8,813 bases of DNA, taken from positions 8,450 through 17,262 of the forward strand of contig DMTS01000222.1 in NCBI GenBank assembly GCA_003477045.1. The letters are read 5' to 3'. A program made the position numbers and the translations under genes. The notes under the pieces were generated by a model. That model was not told the DNA's origin, did no database searches, and saw only the letters and a program-made list of their open reading frames with translations. Below, piece after piece: positions 1-6,559 of this stretch (position 1 is the first letter of the stretch; the number at the start of each line of letters is the position of its first letter). This DNA is from Candidatus Delongbacteria bacterium. GTDB taxonomy: Bacteria; UBA4055.

Positions 1-1226
1 CCGTCAAGAATTATTCTGTCCACTCTCGCGCAGTCCTCCCCTAAAATCCCCGATGCGTTCTTTTTGTATTTCCATTTTAATGCTCGGTTTCCTGCGTGTA
101 CAGAAAAAGTGATCTCTCTCCATGGTGTTTCTCCGCTTACGGACATCTTTTTGATCCTGTCGATCCAGAACTCCATATAATCATAATCCTCCTGGGAAGA
201 AACTTTATACCAGAAGCTTATTTCCCCATCAGCATCATATACTGTGTCGATAAAAAAATCAGCGGACTGGTTATTATCTATAGAATCCGACTGAATACAG
301 TAAACACCTTCTGCGGGGTCATATGTATTTACCGACCAGCCGTATGCGGCGTTCTGCCACGGGAATCTTGAAGTATCGCCCGTTTCAAAGTCCTCAACTC
401 TCAGGCTGTAGTCAATAACTGACACATTTATATCAAAGGTCTCATAAAAATCTCCCGATGTGCCTTTAAGCGTGACAGTTGAAGTGCCTTCTGCGGTGTT
501 TCCTGCTGTCAGAGTCAGGATAGAATCGTTCAGAGAACAGGACAGAATTCCGGGATCGCTGTTCCCCTCGATCGTTACGGTAACCGCGCTGCTGTCCCTT
601 GCGGCAAAAAGGTCTGAAATATTAATTTCTGCTACTTCACCGAATATCAGCTTCCGTTTCTCAACGTATCCGCTCCTGTAAACACCTTCGGCAGGAGGCG
701 AATAGATCACTCTGATACTGTCGATCCTAACAATAGTTACAGGTTTGTCCGAATCATCAACAGGCACATAACTGATGTTGAACACCGCATCCATTCCCTC
801 TACAATTTTTCCGAAAACCGAGTAATGGTCGTTAAGATGAGGATAAGAATCAAGCGTAATAAAATACTGTGAACCGCCTGTATCCGGTCCCGCATTTGCC
901 ATAGAAAGCACTCCGGCGGAATTATGGTTGAGCTCGGGATGGAACTCATCAGGTATAGTGTAACCTGGTCCGCCCGTGCCTGTCCCCAGAGGATCGCCGT
1001 CCTGAATTACAAAACCCTGAATGACCCTGTGAAATATCAGTCCGTCATAAAATCCCGCATTGGTAAGATCCATAAAATTATTCGCTGTGATCGGAACGAG
1101 GTCTTCTCTCAGCTGGCCTTTAAAATTTCCCATAGATGTGTACCACTGGACCACTGTCTGGGATGAAACGACAGTACTGATCAGAAATAGGAACATGATC
1201 TGAATTTTTATTTTTGGAAACGACAT
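1..1226 (-). CDS. Secreted cyclophilin-type peptidyl-prolyl isomerase with C-terminal Ig-like and jelly-roll domains (partial, 3' end outside window)
   Basis: The frame is open from ATG (1224-1226) to the left edge, giving 408 codons and no stop. An AGGAGG lies 4 bases upstream (1231-1236) and fixes the start. Residues 1-22 form a signal peptide (basic start, then IMFLFLISTVVSS); there is no lipobox. Residues 24-170 are a complete cyclophilin domain: F65-H66-R67 (R67 matches the catalytic Arg), IQDGD 74-78, the GTGTGGPGY glycine loop, MANAGPDTGGSQYFI near 109-123, and LNDHYSVFGKIVEGMD near 131-146. It should catalyse cis-trans isomerisation at Xaa-Pro in exported proteins. Residues about 180-270 look like an Ig/cadherin-like beta domain (INISDLF start). 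From about 280 there is a jelly-roll-like module with FETGD, FPW, ISFWYKVSS and ALKWKYKK, probably for carbohydrate or surface binding. Most bacterial cyclophilins end after the first domain, so the extension is unusual. It follows the CsgG-like gene by 37 bases, in one operon. The isomerase call is firm; the tail's role is inferred. Confidence 0.9.
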   Translation of the reverse strand, partial: MSFPKIKIQIMFLFLISTVVSSQTVVQWYTSMGNFKGQLREDLVPITANNFMDLTNAGFYDGLIFHRVIQGFVIQDGDPLGTGTGGPGYTIPDEFHPELNHNSAGVLSMANAGPDTGGSQYFITLDSYPHLNDHYSVFGKIVEGMDAVFNISYVPVDDSDKPVTIVRIDSIRVIYSPPAEGVYRSGYVEKRKLIFGEVAEINISDLFAARDSSAVTVTIEGNSDPGILSCSLNDSILTLTAGNTAEGTSTVTLKGTSGDFYETFDINVSVIDYSLRVEDFETGDTSRFPWQNAAYGWSVNTYDPAEGVYCIQSDSIDNNQSADFFIDTVYDADGEISFWYKVSSQEDYDYMEFWIDRIKKMSVSGETPWREITFSVHAGNRALKWKYKKNASGILGEDCARVDRIILD

Positions 1227-1263
1227 AGCTCCTCCTGAAATTTTAAACAGTGCCGATTGATGA

Positions 1264-2073
1264 TCAACGCCATCTGACAGATGAATTCGTTCCGTTTGTG
1301 TGCGTAACGGTGACCTGATCGGCTGTAAATTCTACTTTATAGTCTTTTGGAGTATTTATTTTAGAAGCGTCAAGTACTACGGGAACACCGAATCCAGATT
1401 TCATGGTCGTAAGCTTTTTTATCATTTCAGCTTCCGGACAACCGTATTGAACATAATATGCCGCAACGCTTGCCGCAACGGTCGCAGCCAAATTCTCGCA
1501 TATCCTGTTTATTTTCCCCTGATTTGCTTTCTCTTCTGCAGCAGCCACTGCGTCTTCATATTCTTTGAGCTTTGCGAGCTTCTTTTCATAATCGTCATCG
1601 TTCACAAAGTCTTTTTTCTTATCAATCCCCGATGTAAGCTGTTTTACCGCATCTTTCAAAAGGATGACCAGATCGTCTTTTTTGCACTTTTTATTTAATG
1701 TCACGCTGTTGTCGTTCTTAGCCGTTTCTACATCGAACATCCTGATCGAAAGTGAATAAACATCTCCCAGCTTTCCAATGCTTCCTGTAACCATTTTTTG
1801 TGCGCCTAACAGCCCGCCGATCTTAACTAAGCAGGCACTATCATCACAAAGTCCTGAATTCTGCAATCCCTGCTCTTCAAGAATAGTTTCCATTCTTTCA
1901 CGCTCTACAAGTTCATAATAGTTCATACTTGATAGTTCGCTTATTAAATTATCTGTAAGGATACTCGCTACTGCCGCCCCTGCGTCTCTGTCTTTCAGTT
2001 CGATCACAGCTACACTCGTTGCCCCTTCCAATGAAAGGATTGCTATAAGCGCTGTAATAATAATCATTTTCAT
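1264..2073 (-). CDS. Exported CsgG-domain protein with coiled coil and pilin-like C-terminal region
   Basis: This 269-residue protein begins with a signal-like segment (MKMIIITALIAILSLEGATS), and the CsgG/LpoB-type fold starts straight after it (VAVIEL). Family hallmarks follow: the helix ending YYELVERERMETILEEQ (about 52-68), a C76-x4-C81 pair in the GLCDDSACLVKIGGLLGA stretch, VTGSIGKLGDVYSLSIRMFDVETA (95-118), and a helix to about 150. Unlike CsgG or LpoB there is no lipobox Cys, so it is probably periplasmic or held by an uncleaved signal. Residues 152-186 are charged and helical (coiled coil). The last 80 residues (LAATVAASVAAYYVQYGCP, then a VEFTADQVTVTHTNG strand pair) resemble the globular part of type IV pilins without their N-terminal helix; that is a pattern impression only. 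AAAGGT at 2083-2088 serves as ribosome binding site. It is the first gene of the operon with the cyclophilin. Family members act in envelope assembly or secretion; the exact role here is unknown. Confidence 0.8.
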   Translation of the reverse strand: MKMIIITALIAILSLEGATSVAVIELKDRDAGAAVASILTDNLISELSSMNYYELVERERMETILEEQGLQNSGLCDDSACLVKIGGLLGAQKMVTGSIGKLGDVYSLSIRMFDVETAKNDNSVTLNKKCKKDDLVILLKDAVKQLTSGIDKKKDFVNDDDYEKKLAKLKEYEDAVAAAEEKANQGKINRICENLAATVAASVAAYYVQYGCPEAEMIKKLTTMKSGFGVPVVLDASKINTPKDYKVEFTADQVTVTHTNGTNSSVRWR

Positions 2074-2105
2074 AATTGTAATACCTTTGAAAAATTCAAC
2101 AGGAA

Positions 2106-2134
2106 AATATAAACAACCTGAATATTTAATGCAA
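2106..2134 (-). promoter_or_regulatory. Sigma-70-like promoter of the CsgG-like/cyclophilin operon
   Basis: Read on the minus strand, TTGCAT (2129-2134) and TATATT (2106-2111) are separated by exactly 17 bases, a good match to a housekeeping promoter. The predicted start near 2099 leaves a leader of about 26 bases that contains the AAAGGT ribosome binding site. The -35 element lies inside an AT-rich palindrome. The AT-rich setting makes chance matches possible. Confidence 0.5.
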
Positions 2135-2140
2135 AATATT
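2121..2140. repeat. Perfect 7-bp inverted repeat (AATATTT-N6-AAATATT), possible operator
   Basis: Arms AATATTT (2121-2127) and AAATATT (2134-2140) are exact inverted copies around a 6-base spacer. The element sits in the 124-base divergent gap between the CsgG-like operon and the CDF exporter. It covers the predicted -35 of the minus-strand promoter and lies about 20 bases upstream of the possible plus-strand -35. That is where a dimeric repressor would act, but AT richness makes a chance palindrome quite possible. No regulator gene is in the window. Confidence 0.35.
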
Positions 2141-2159
2141 TCTGCCTTTTTTATTTACC

Positions 2160-2188
2160 TTGATTTGAACCGATTTATTTCTTAACAT
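2160..2188 (+). promoter_or_regulatory. Possible promoter of the CDF/SPFH operon giving a near-leaderless mRNA
   Basis: TTGATT (2160-2165) and TAACAT (2183-2188) are 17 bases apart, each matching the consensus at four of six positions. Transcription would begin around 2195-2198, at or next to the CDF start codon. This fits the absence of any Shine-Dalgarno sequence there. The match is weak and unproven. Confidence 0.3.
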
Positions 2189-2197
2189 TCTATACTT

Positions 2198-3127
2198 ATG
2201 GACAGAAACAGAACGATAAGAACAGCTTCATTAATCAGCATCGTCGGAAATGCAGTACTTTCACTGGCAAAGATATTGATCGGTCTTATGGCGGGTAGTC
2301 TCTCTGTTGTAGGTGACGGAATAGACAGCATGACAGATATTTTTATTTCTGTCATTACCCTGATGGTATCGAAAATTATAGCCAGACCGCCTGACAAGGA
2401 ACACCCCTACGGTCACCACAGAGCTGAAACTATAGCTACATCAATTTTATCCTTCATCATGTTCTTTATAGGCGGACAGCTTGTAATGTCGGTAATCGAT
2501 AAGATAATGAACCATGATACTTTCGAAATGCCTGAAGTTGCGGCTGTTTATGTTACGATATTCTCAATAGTAGGTAAACTTATTCTGGCATGGAGCCAGT
2601 ACGCACTCGGTAAAAAATCCGGAAGCGCGATGCTTATAGCCAACGGGAAGAACATGCAGAATGATGTGATAACTTCTGTCGGAGTTCTTGTCGGACTGGG
2701 CTGCGTTTTCTACTTCAATATGCCTGTTATAGACAGATTTCTCGCCGTTCTCATCGGCGGATGGATAATGTTCTCAGCCGTAAAGATATTCATGGGAACT
2801 ATAACCGAGCTGATGGAAGGAGAAGTCAATCCTGAACTTTATAATAAGATCTTTGAGATCGTAAAAGACTCTGACGGTGTCGGGAATCCCCACCGCGTCA
2901 GGATCACCAAACTCGGTGTGCTTTATGCGATAGATATGGATGTTGAAGTTGACGGCGAATGTAAAGTCTGCGAAGCGCATGACCTTGTTATGGCGCTGGA
3001 GGACAGGATACGCTCACAGATACCGAATGTTTATGACATTGTCGTTCATATTGAACCTCTGGGGCTTCATGATAACCACGAAAAAAATGAGTGCTACGGG
3101 CTCACTGAAGAAAACATTACAAAATAG
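2198..3127 (+). CDS. Cation diffusion facilitator (CDF) family divalent metal/proton antiporter, FieF-like fold
   Basis: This 309-residue protein is full length for a CDF exporter. It has six membrane segments (roughly 10-30, 33-58, 79-100, 114-137, 157-175, 178-198) and a cytoplasmic ferredoxin-like domain (about 205-290) ending VHIEPLG. It should export a divalent metal from the cytoplasm in exchange for protons. TM2 carries D43-x3-D47 (GDGIDSMTD), followed by the conserved HPYGHHRAE. In TM5 the usual His/Asp is Asn: N152-x3-D156 (NMQND). A D-D-N-D site without His resembles manganese-type CDFs more than the zinc/iron D-D-H-D type; this is inference. In the C-terminal domain H232, H261, H284 and E286 fall where FieF has its regulatory metal ligands, with D248 in place of a His. 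An in-frame TAA at 2183-2185 excludes any earlier start, yet there is no Shine-Dalgarno motif. The SPFH lipoprotein gene follows 25 bases later. Confidence 0.93.
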   Translation: MDRNRTIRTASLISIVGNAVLSLAKILIGLMAGSLSVVGDGIDSMTDIFISVITLMVSKIIARPPDKEHPYGHHRAETIATSILSFIMFFIGGQLVMSVIDKIMNHDTFEMPEVAAVYVTIFSIVGKLILAWSQYALGKKSGSAMLIANGKNMQNDVITSVGVLVGLGCVFYFNMPVIDRFLAVLIGGWIMFSAVKIFMGTITELMEGEVNPELYNKIFEIVKDSDGVGNPHRVRITKLGVLYAIDMDVEVDGECKVCEAHDLVMALEDRIRSQIPNVYDIVVHIEPLGLHDNHEKNECYGLTEENITK

Positions 3128-3140
3128 ATCAATCCAATCA

Positions 3141-3147
3141 AAAGGAG
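3141..3147 (+). promoter_or_regulatory. Ribosome binding site fixing the SPFH lipoprotein start
   Basis: AAAGGAG ends 5 bases before the ATG at 3153. The same frame is open upstream to 2940, inside the CDF gene, but only the 3153 start has a ribosome binding site and yields a lipoprotein signal at the N-terminus. Confidence 0.85.
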
Positions 3148-3152
3148 AAACT

Positions 3153-3968
3153 ATGAAAACATTAAAGTACATGCTCTTGTTGGCATTCGTTTTACTTGCC
3201 GGCTGCTCAGTCTCGCCTGAGGGGGATGAAGAGGCTGTGCTTCTTAAACAGCCCTGGATATTCGGACACGGCGGGGTTGATGAAGTAGCTGTAAAACCAG
3301 GTCTGGTATGGGTGGCTCCGACTACGAGCGCAATAATTTTTAAAGTAACTCCGCTGACGATCACTGAACCTTTTGACGACATGATAACCGACGATAACAT
3401 CCCGGTTGACTTTAATGCTTATCTTAAAGTTCAGGTCATAAAAGGCCAGACGCCTAAACTTTACGAAATGTTCGGCACCAACTGGTATGCGATGTCTATA
3501 CAGGAAACTTTCCGAACTATGATCAGGGACAAAGCCTCATCGTATCAAATGTTCGATCTGGCAGGTAACAGGCAGGTTCTGGCTGAGATACAGAGTGAAA
3601 CATTTACACTAATCTCTGAATACTGCAAAAAGCTTGATATTCCGGTTGAAATTCTGCAGGTTGTGGTCGGAGCTGTTACCCCGCCGCAGGAAGTACTTGA
3701 GGAGACAAAAAGAACTGCCGCACAAAATCAGAGCATACTGACCCAGGAAGCCAGGTCTAAAGCTGAGGTTTCAAGAAAGGAAGCTGAGGTCAACAAGGCT
3801 ATCGCGGATAAAGCCTATCAGATCCAGATGAACATGAGCATCCAGGAATATCTGCAGCTTAGAGGGCTGGAGATCGAAAAAGAAAAGATCGAGCTGGTCA
3901 GAGAGAAACAGAATGTTTCGATAATTCTCGGACAGGGTATAACGCCTATGTACAACGTAGGTAAATAA
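3153..3968 (+). CDS. SPFH/prohibitin-domain (Band 7) lipoprotein
   Basis: This 271-residue protein starts with a lipoprotein signal: MKTLKYMLLLAFVLLAGC, lipobox LAGC with C18 as the predicted lipidated residue. Ser at +2 would favour the outer membrane under proteobacterial rules. Residues about 25-185 match an SPFH/prohibitin domain: VDEVAVKPGLVWVAP, the IPVDFNAYLKVQV strand, the ETFRTMIRDKASSY helix, and IPVEILQVVVGAVTPPQEV. Residues about 187-240 form an Ala/Glu/Lys-rich coiled coil (ARSKAEVSRKEAEVNKAIADKA), as in prohibitins and flotillins, followed by a short tail. SPFH proteins assemble into large rings on membranes and hold proteases or transporters. Most anchor by an N-terminal transmembrane helix; a lipid anchor places this one outside the cytoplasm. 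It lies 25 bases after the CDF exporter and is probably co-transcribed, so the CDF protein is a possible client, though this is inferred from position only. An upstream in-frame ATG at 2940 was rejected. Confidence 0.85.
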   Translation: MKTLKYMLLLAFVLLAGCSVSPEGDEEAVLLKQPWIFGHGGVDEVAVKPGLVWVAPTTSAIIFKVTPLTITEPFDDMITDDNIPVDFNAYLKVQVIKGQTPKLYEMFGTNWYAMSIQETFRTMIRDKASSYQMFDLAGNRQVLAEIQSETFTLISEYCKKLDIPVEILQVVVGAVTPPQEVLEETKRTAAQNQSILTQEARSKAEVSRKEAEVNKAIADKAYQIQMNMSIQEYLQLRGLEIEKEKIELVREKQNVSIILGQGITPMYNVGK

Positions 3969-3981
3969 AAATTTCTGTCAT

Positions 3982-6444
3982 TTAATTGATCTTGTACATC
4001 AACTGCAAAGGCCTGATCTTATAGCTCTCGCAAAGTATCTTTATAAAATCATTCAGATCGAATTTATTGCCGTAGCTGACTTCGATTTTACTCTCAGCTA
4101 TGTTGATAAGAACTTTGGAAAACTGTTTCTTTTTAAGACCGTCTTTTGAAACCTGAGCTTCATAGACTCCGTCGCTGATCCTGATAATAGTCGATCTTAT
4201 ATGAAATTTATTCATAAATGATGTATCTATTTTTTTAGTTCTGTCTGTAACAATTATCTCAATTAAATTTTTTATCTGAACCGGCTGAATTATTTCTCCG
4301 AATCCCTGTGCGTATTTTTCAAACTCAGTCCTGAATTTATCGGTTTGAATTACTCCGGTCAGCATCTCCAAACTTTCAGGCGGGCATCTGTATACAGCCT
4401 CTTCGGCACCAAGCAGATTTTCGTTATCAAATCTTTCCCTGCTTGTGAATCTGACTAATTTTCTGATATGCTTTTCGCCTTCCGGAAAAGACCTGATTAG
4501 TGCTGATGTGAAAACAGCTCCGAGATACCGGTTCGAAAGTCCTGCGCATTTTGTTCTTAAATAAACGGGAATTGAAATCTCTGTTCCCCTACCGTATCCC
4601 GCCTGTATTTCTTTAAGCCTGTCAACAGTCAGTCCGGCACCTTTATTGTAGGTTGTAGCGGATATTCTGTCTTCTGTGGTGACACAGGCCCCGCAGGCAT
4701 TACAAACAGCAGTTCCTTTAATTTCATTGCAGGTTTTTGTATCTTTTCTTCCGGCAGCTCTACCGTATGCTGCAGAAATAAAGTTTTCATCTATATTCGA
4801 ATTGAAATGCCTGAAATTCAGGTTGTTGTTGAGAAACGAATCCGGGTCAGGGTCTATCGTGCGAAGATTAGCAGTCAGCCTGTCATAAAACTTTTTATCA
4901 ACCGCACTGAAATATAAAAATCCCGTTTCTTTTATTGCTTTTTGTACGGCGTTATAAAATTCTAACGAGCTGTTCCTTAAAAGCACCTGAGACACCCAAT
5001 ATTCATACTCAGAGTTTGCGGTCCTGAATTCAAAATCCTCTGAAGTTACAGCTTTTGACACATGGTCAGTTATCTTCTGCACGACAGAGATCGGATAAGC
5101 CTGATCTATACCAATCGGAGTTCCGGGGAACCTTACAAGAGGAGTCAGCGAAAATACGATCCTTGGAGGTCTGGGACGATTTTGAACAGAATCTTTTATG
5201 AATTTTATCAACCCTTTCAGTTCATTTATATCTTCTTCCGTTTCGTTCCCGGTAGCTATAAGAAATATCTTAAGTGTTCGTATCGGAGATTCCAATAGAG
5301 ATCTCAGGCTTTGTTCCAGCTCTATTCGGCTAAGATCCTTCGATAGGTAACTTCTCAGCCTGTCCGATATCCCTTCAAGCCCGCAGGTGATGCTTGTTTT
5401 GCCTGAAAACTGCAGCAGTTTAAGAAATTCGCTTTTAAGCGAAAGAACATCGAACCTCTGGCTCTTTAATGATACTATTCTGAACTGTTTATGAAGTTCT
5501 CCGAGCACTTCCTCTATCTTGGAATGCGCGTTGAAATTAAAGCTGAACAGGCTTACTTCTTCAGAGCCGTTCAGCCTTCTTATTTCGGATCCTGTTTTTA
5601 TGATCTCTTCCGGTGATACTTCTGAATATGGTTTTGATCTGTAACTTTCGTTGCAGAACGAACAGAACCACGGGCATCCCCTGCTTATCACGAGGTTAGT
5701 CGAATGCGGATCTTCTTTAAAAAGAACGGGAACTCCTGCAGGCTGTATATTTTTCCTGTAATTTGAAGAAAGTCCGTTCTTTATCGCGTTTTCACCTCTT
5801 ACTGGAGAAACTAAAGGATATTCAGTAAATAATCTGCTTATTATCTCGGCTTTCTTCAGGCCTGAAAGTTTTAGTTCTTTTATCATGGAAAACAAACTGA
5901 CGATATTCTCGGGATCCTCACCGGTATATATCAGATCGATTGGCGACATGTCGTTAATAAGGAAGTGACAGTTCGCACTGTTTGAACCCCCAAGTATTAT
6001 CAGAGGCTGGTCTTCCCTTCCTATCCGCGTTGAATGATCAGTATCTATTCCGCTCTCTCTCAGCAGAACTTCAATATTTAAAAGCTCCTGCACAAGCGAA
6101 TTTGATATCGCTATAACATCAAAATTTAACGGATCAGCCTTAGTTTTTGTAGGAATAAGAAGCGGAATACCGTTTTTTCTAAACACTTCAATGTCCGGCG
6201 GCGGCGGAAGATACGCCATATCAGCAAAACAATTCCCTATCCCCGAGATCAGTTTGTACAATACCGGATGGGTAAAAGACTGGGCGGTGTCTCTGTATGT
6301 TGACAGCCTGCAGATAAGAACTTTTAAACCTGATGCTTCAAAATCAGACGCCTCAGCCGTGTTGAACTCTTTACCGCTGTAGTAAAGTCCGTTCCCGCTG
6401 AGCTTATCGGATAATGTTTCAATTATTTTTTTATAATCATTCAT
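3982..6444 (-). CDS. Radical SAM protein with B12-binding-like N-terminus and DUF2344-like C-terminus (TIGR03960/TIGR03936-like)
   Basis: This 820-residue protein has four recognisable parts. Residues about 60-200 resemble the B12-binding-like region of TIGR03960 proteins (FADMAYLPPPPDIEVFRKNG, FDVIAISNSLVQE, LIILGGSNSAN, IDLIYTGEDPEN); no DxHxxG cobalamin motif is visible, so B12 binding is doubtful. Residues about 245-480 are the radical SAM barrel, with C257-x3-C261-x2-C264 (GCPWFCSFC) to ligate the [4Fe-4S] cluster that cleaves S-adenosylmethionine. A second Cys group, C572-x8-C581-x2-C584-x2-C587, precedes the final domain and could bind zinc or a second Fe-S cluster. Residues about 620-820 recall DUF2344 (YLRTKCAGLSNRYLGAVF). 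The length and order match the two-part TIGR03960-TIGR03936 family, whose substrate is unknown and which often sits near RNase G and ribosomal protein L21 genes; neither is here. No clear Shine-Dalgarno precedes the ATG. Architecture is firm; the subfamily is from memory of motifs. Confidence 0.85.
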   Translation of the reverse strand: MNDYKKIIETLSDKLSGNGLYYSGKEFNTAEASDFEASGLKVLICRLSTYRDTAQSFTHPVLYKLISGIGNCFADMAYLPPPPDIEVFRKNGIPLLIPTKTKADPLNFDVIAISNSLVQELLNIEVLLRESGIDTDHSTRIGREDQPLIILGGSNSANCHFLINDMSPIDLIYTGEDPENIVSLFSMIKELKLSGLKKAEIISRLFTEYPLVSPVRGENAIKNGLSSNYRKNIQPAGVPVLFKEDPHSTNLVISRGCPWFCSFCNESYRSKPYSEVSPEEIIKTGSEIRRLNGSEEVSLFSFNFNAHSKIEEVLGELHKQFRIVSLKSQRFDVLSLKSEFLKLLQFSGKTSITCGLEGISDRLRSYLSKDLSRIELEQSLRSLLESPIRTLKIFLIATGNETEEDINELKGLIKFIKDSVQNRPRPPRIVFSLTPLVRFPGTPIGIDQAYPISVVQKITDHVSKAVTSEDFEFRTANSEYEYWVSQVLLRNSSLEFYNAVQKAIKETGFLYFSAVDKKFYDRLTANLRTIDPDPDSFLNNNLNFRHFNSNIDENFISAAYGRAAGRKDTKTCNEIKGTAVCNACGACVTTEDRISATTYNKGAGLTVDRLKEIQAGYGRGTEISIPVYLRTKCAGLSNRYLGAVFTSALIRSFPEGEKHIRKLVRFTSRERFDNENLLGAEEAVYRCPPESLEMLTGVIQTDKFRTEFEKYAQGFGEIIQPVQIKNLIEIIVTDRTKKIDTSFMNKFHIRSTIIRISDGVYEAQVSKDGLKKKQFSKVLINIAESKIEVSYGNKFDLNDFIKILCESYKIRPLQLMYKIN

Positions 6445-6467
6445 AAGTGCTGAAAAGTATTTATAAA

Positions 6468-6496
6468 ATTATAAAAAAGCGATAAAATAATGAAAA
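6468..6496 (-). promoter_or_regulatory. Promoter of the radical SAM gene
   Basis: On the minus strand a perfect TATAAT (6468-6473) lies 17 bases from TTTTCA (6491-6496, four of six matches). The predicted start near 6461 gives a short leader of about 17 bases without a Shine-Dalgarno sequence. The AT-rich gap could produce such matches by chance. Confidence 0.5.
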
Positions 6497-6509
6497 AAAT
6501 TCTTTTTTT
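6493..6509. repeat. A7-TTC-T7 inverted repeat in the divergent promoter region
   Basis: Seven A (6493-6499) and seven T (6503-6509) flank TTC in the 115-base gap between the divergently transcribed radical SAM and antiporter genes. With only A:T pairs it is a poor terminator and more likely a bent A-tract or UP-element-like stretch next to both promoters. Confidence 0.4.
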
Positions 6510-6525
6510 ATGAGCGTTACATAAC

Positions 6526-6531
6526 TATATT
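6526..6531 (+). promoter_or_regulatory. Possible -10 element for the antiporter/acyltransferase operon
   Basis: TATATT (6526-6531) would start transcription near 6538, leaving a leader of about 22 bases that holds the AAAGGG ribosome binding site (6548-6553), 6 bases before the ATG. No good -35 exists; a T-run lies at the right distance. Confidence 0.3.
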
Positions 6532-6559
6532 CTGAATGTGAAGTAACAAAGGGACAGCG

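Noticed and set aside
96..1166. Three short plus-strand open frames across the left end
   Set aside because: The minus strand is continuously open here and encodes a cyclophilin with all family motifs; the short frames are shadows.
1300..1698. Plus-strand open frame of 132 codons opposite the CsgG-like gene
   Set aside because: Its translation is low-complexity Phe/Cys/Ile-rich, as expected opposite Lys/Glu-rich coding, and the minus-strand gene has domain support and a promoter.
2074..2197. Metal riboswitch (Mn-sensing type) upstream of the CDF gene
   Set aside because: The gap is only 124 bases, AT-rich and without GC-paired helices or conserved loops; the predicted leader is nearly absent.
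2940..3152. N-terminal extension of the SPFH gene overlapping the CDF gene (same frame, open to an ATG at 2940)
   Set aside because: It lies within the CDF coding sequence, has no ribosome binding site, and would bury the lipoprotein signal; the AAAGGAG-preceded ATG at 3153 is clearly the start.
3950..3997. GTACAA/TTGTAC inverted repeat considered as a bidirectional terminator between the convergent genes
   Set aside because: The arms are only 6 bp with a 36-base loop and no adjacent T-run, so a stable terminator hairpin is unlikely.
6493..6509. A7/T7 hairpin considered as a terminator
   Set aside because: It contains only A:T pairs and sits between divergent 5' ends, where no transcript needs to end.
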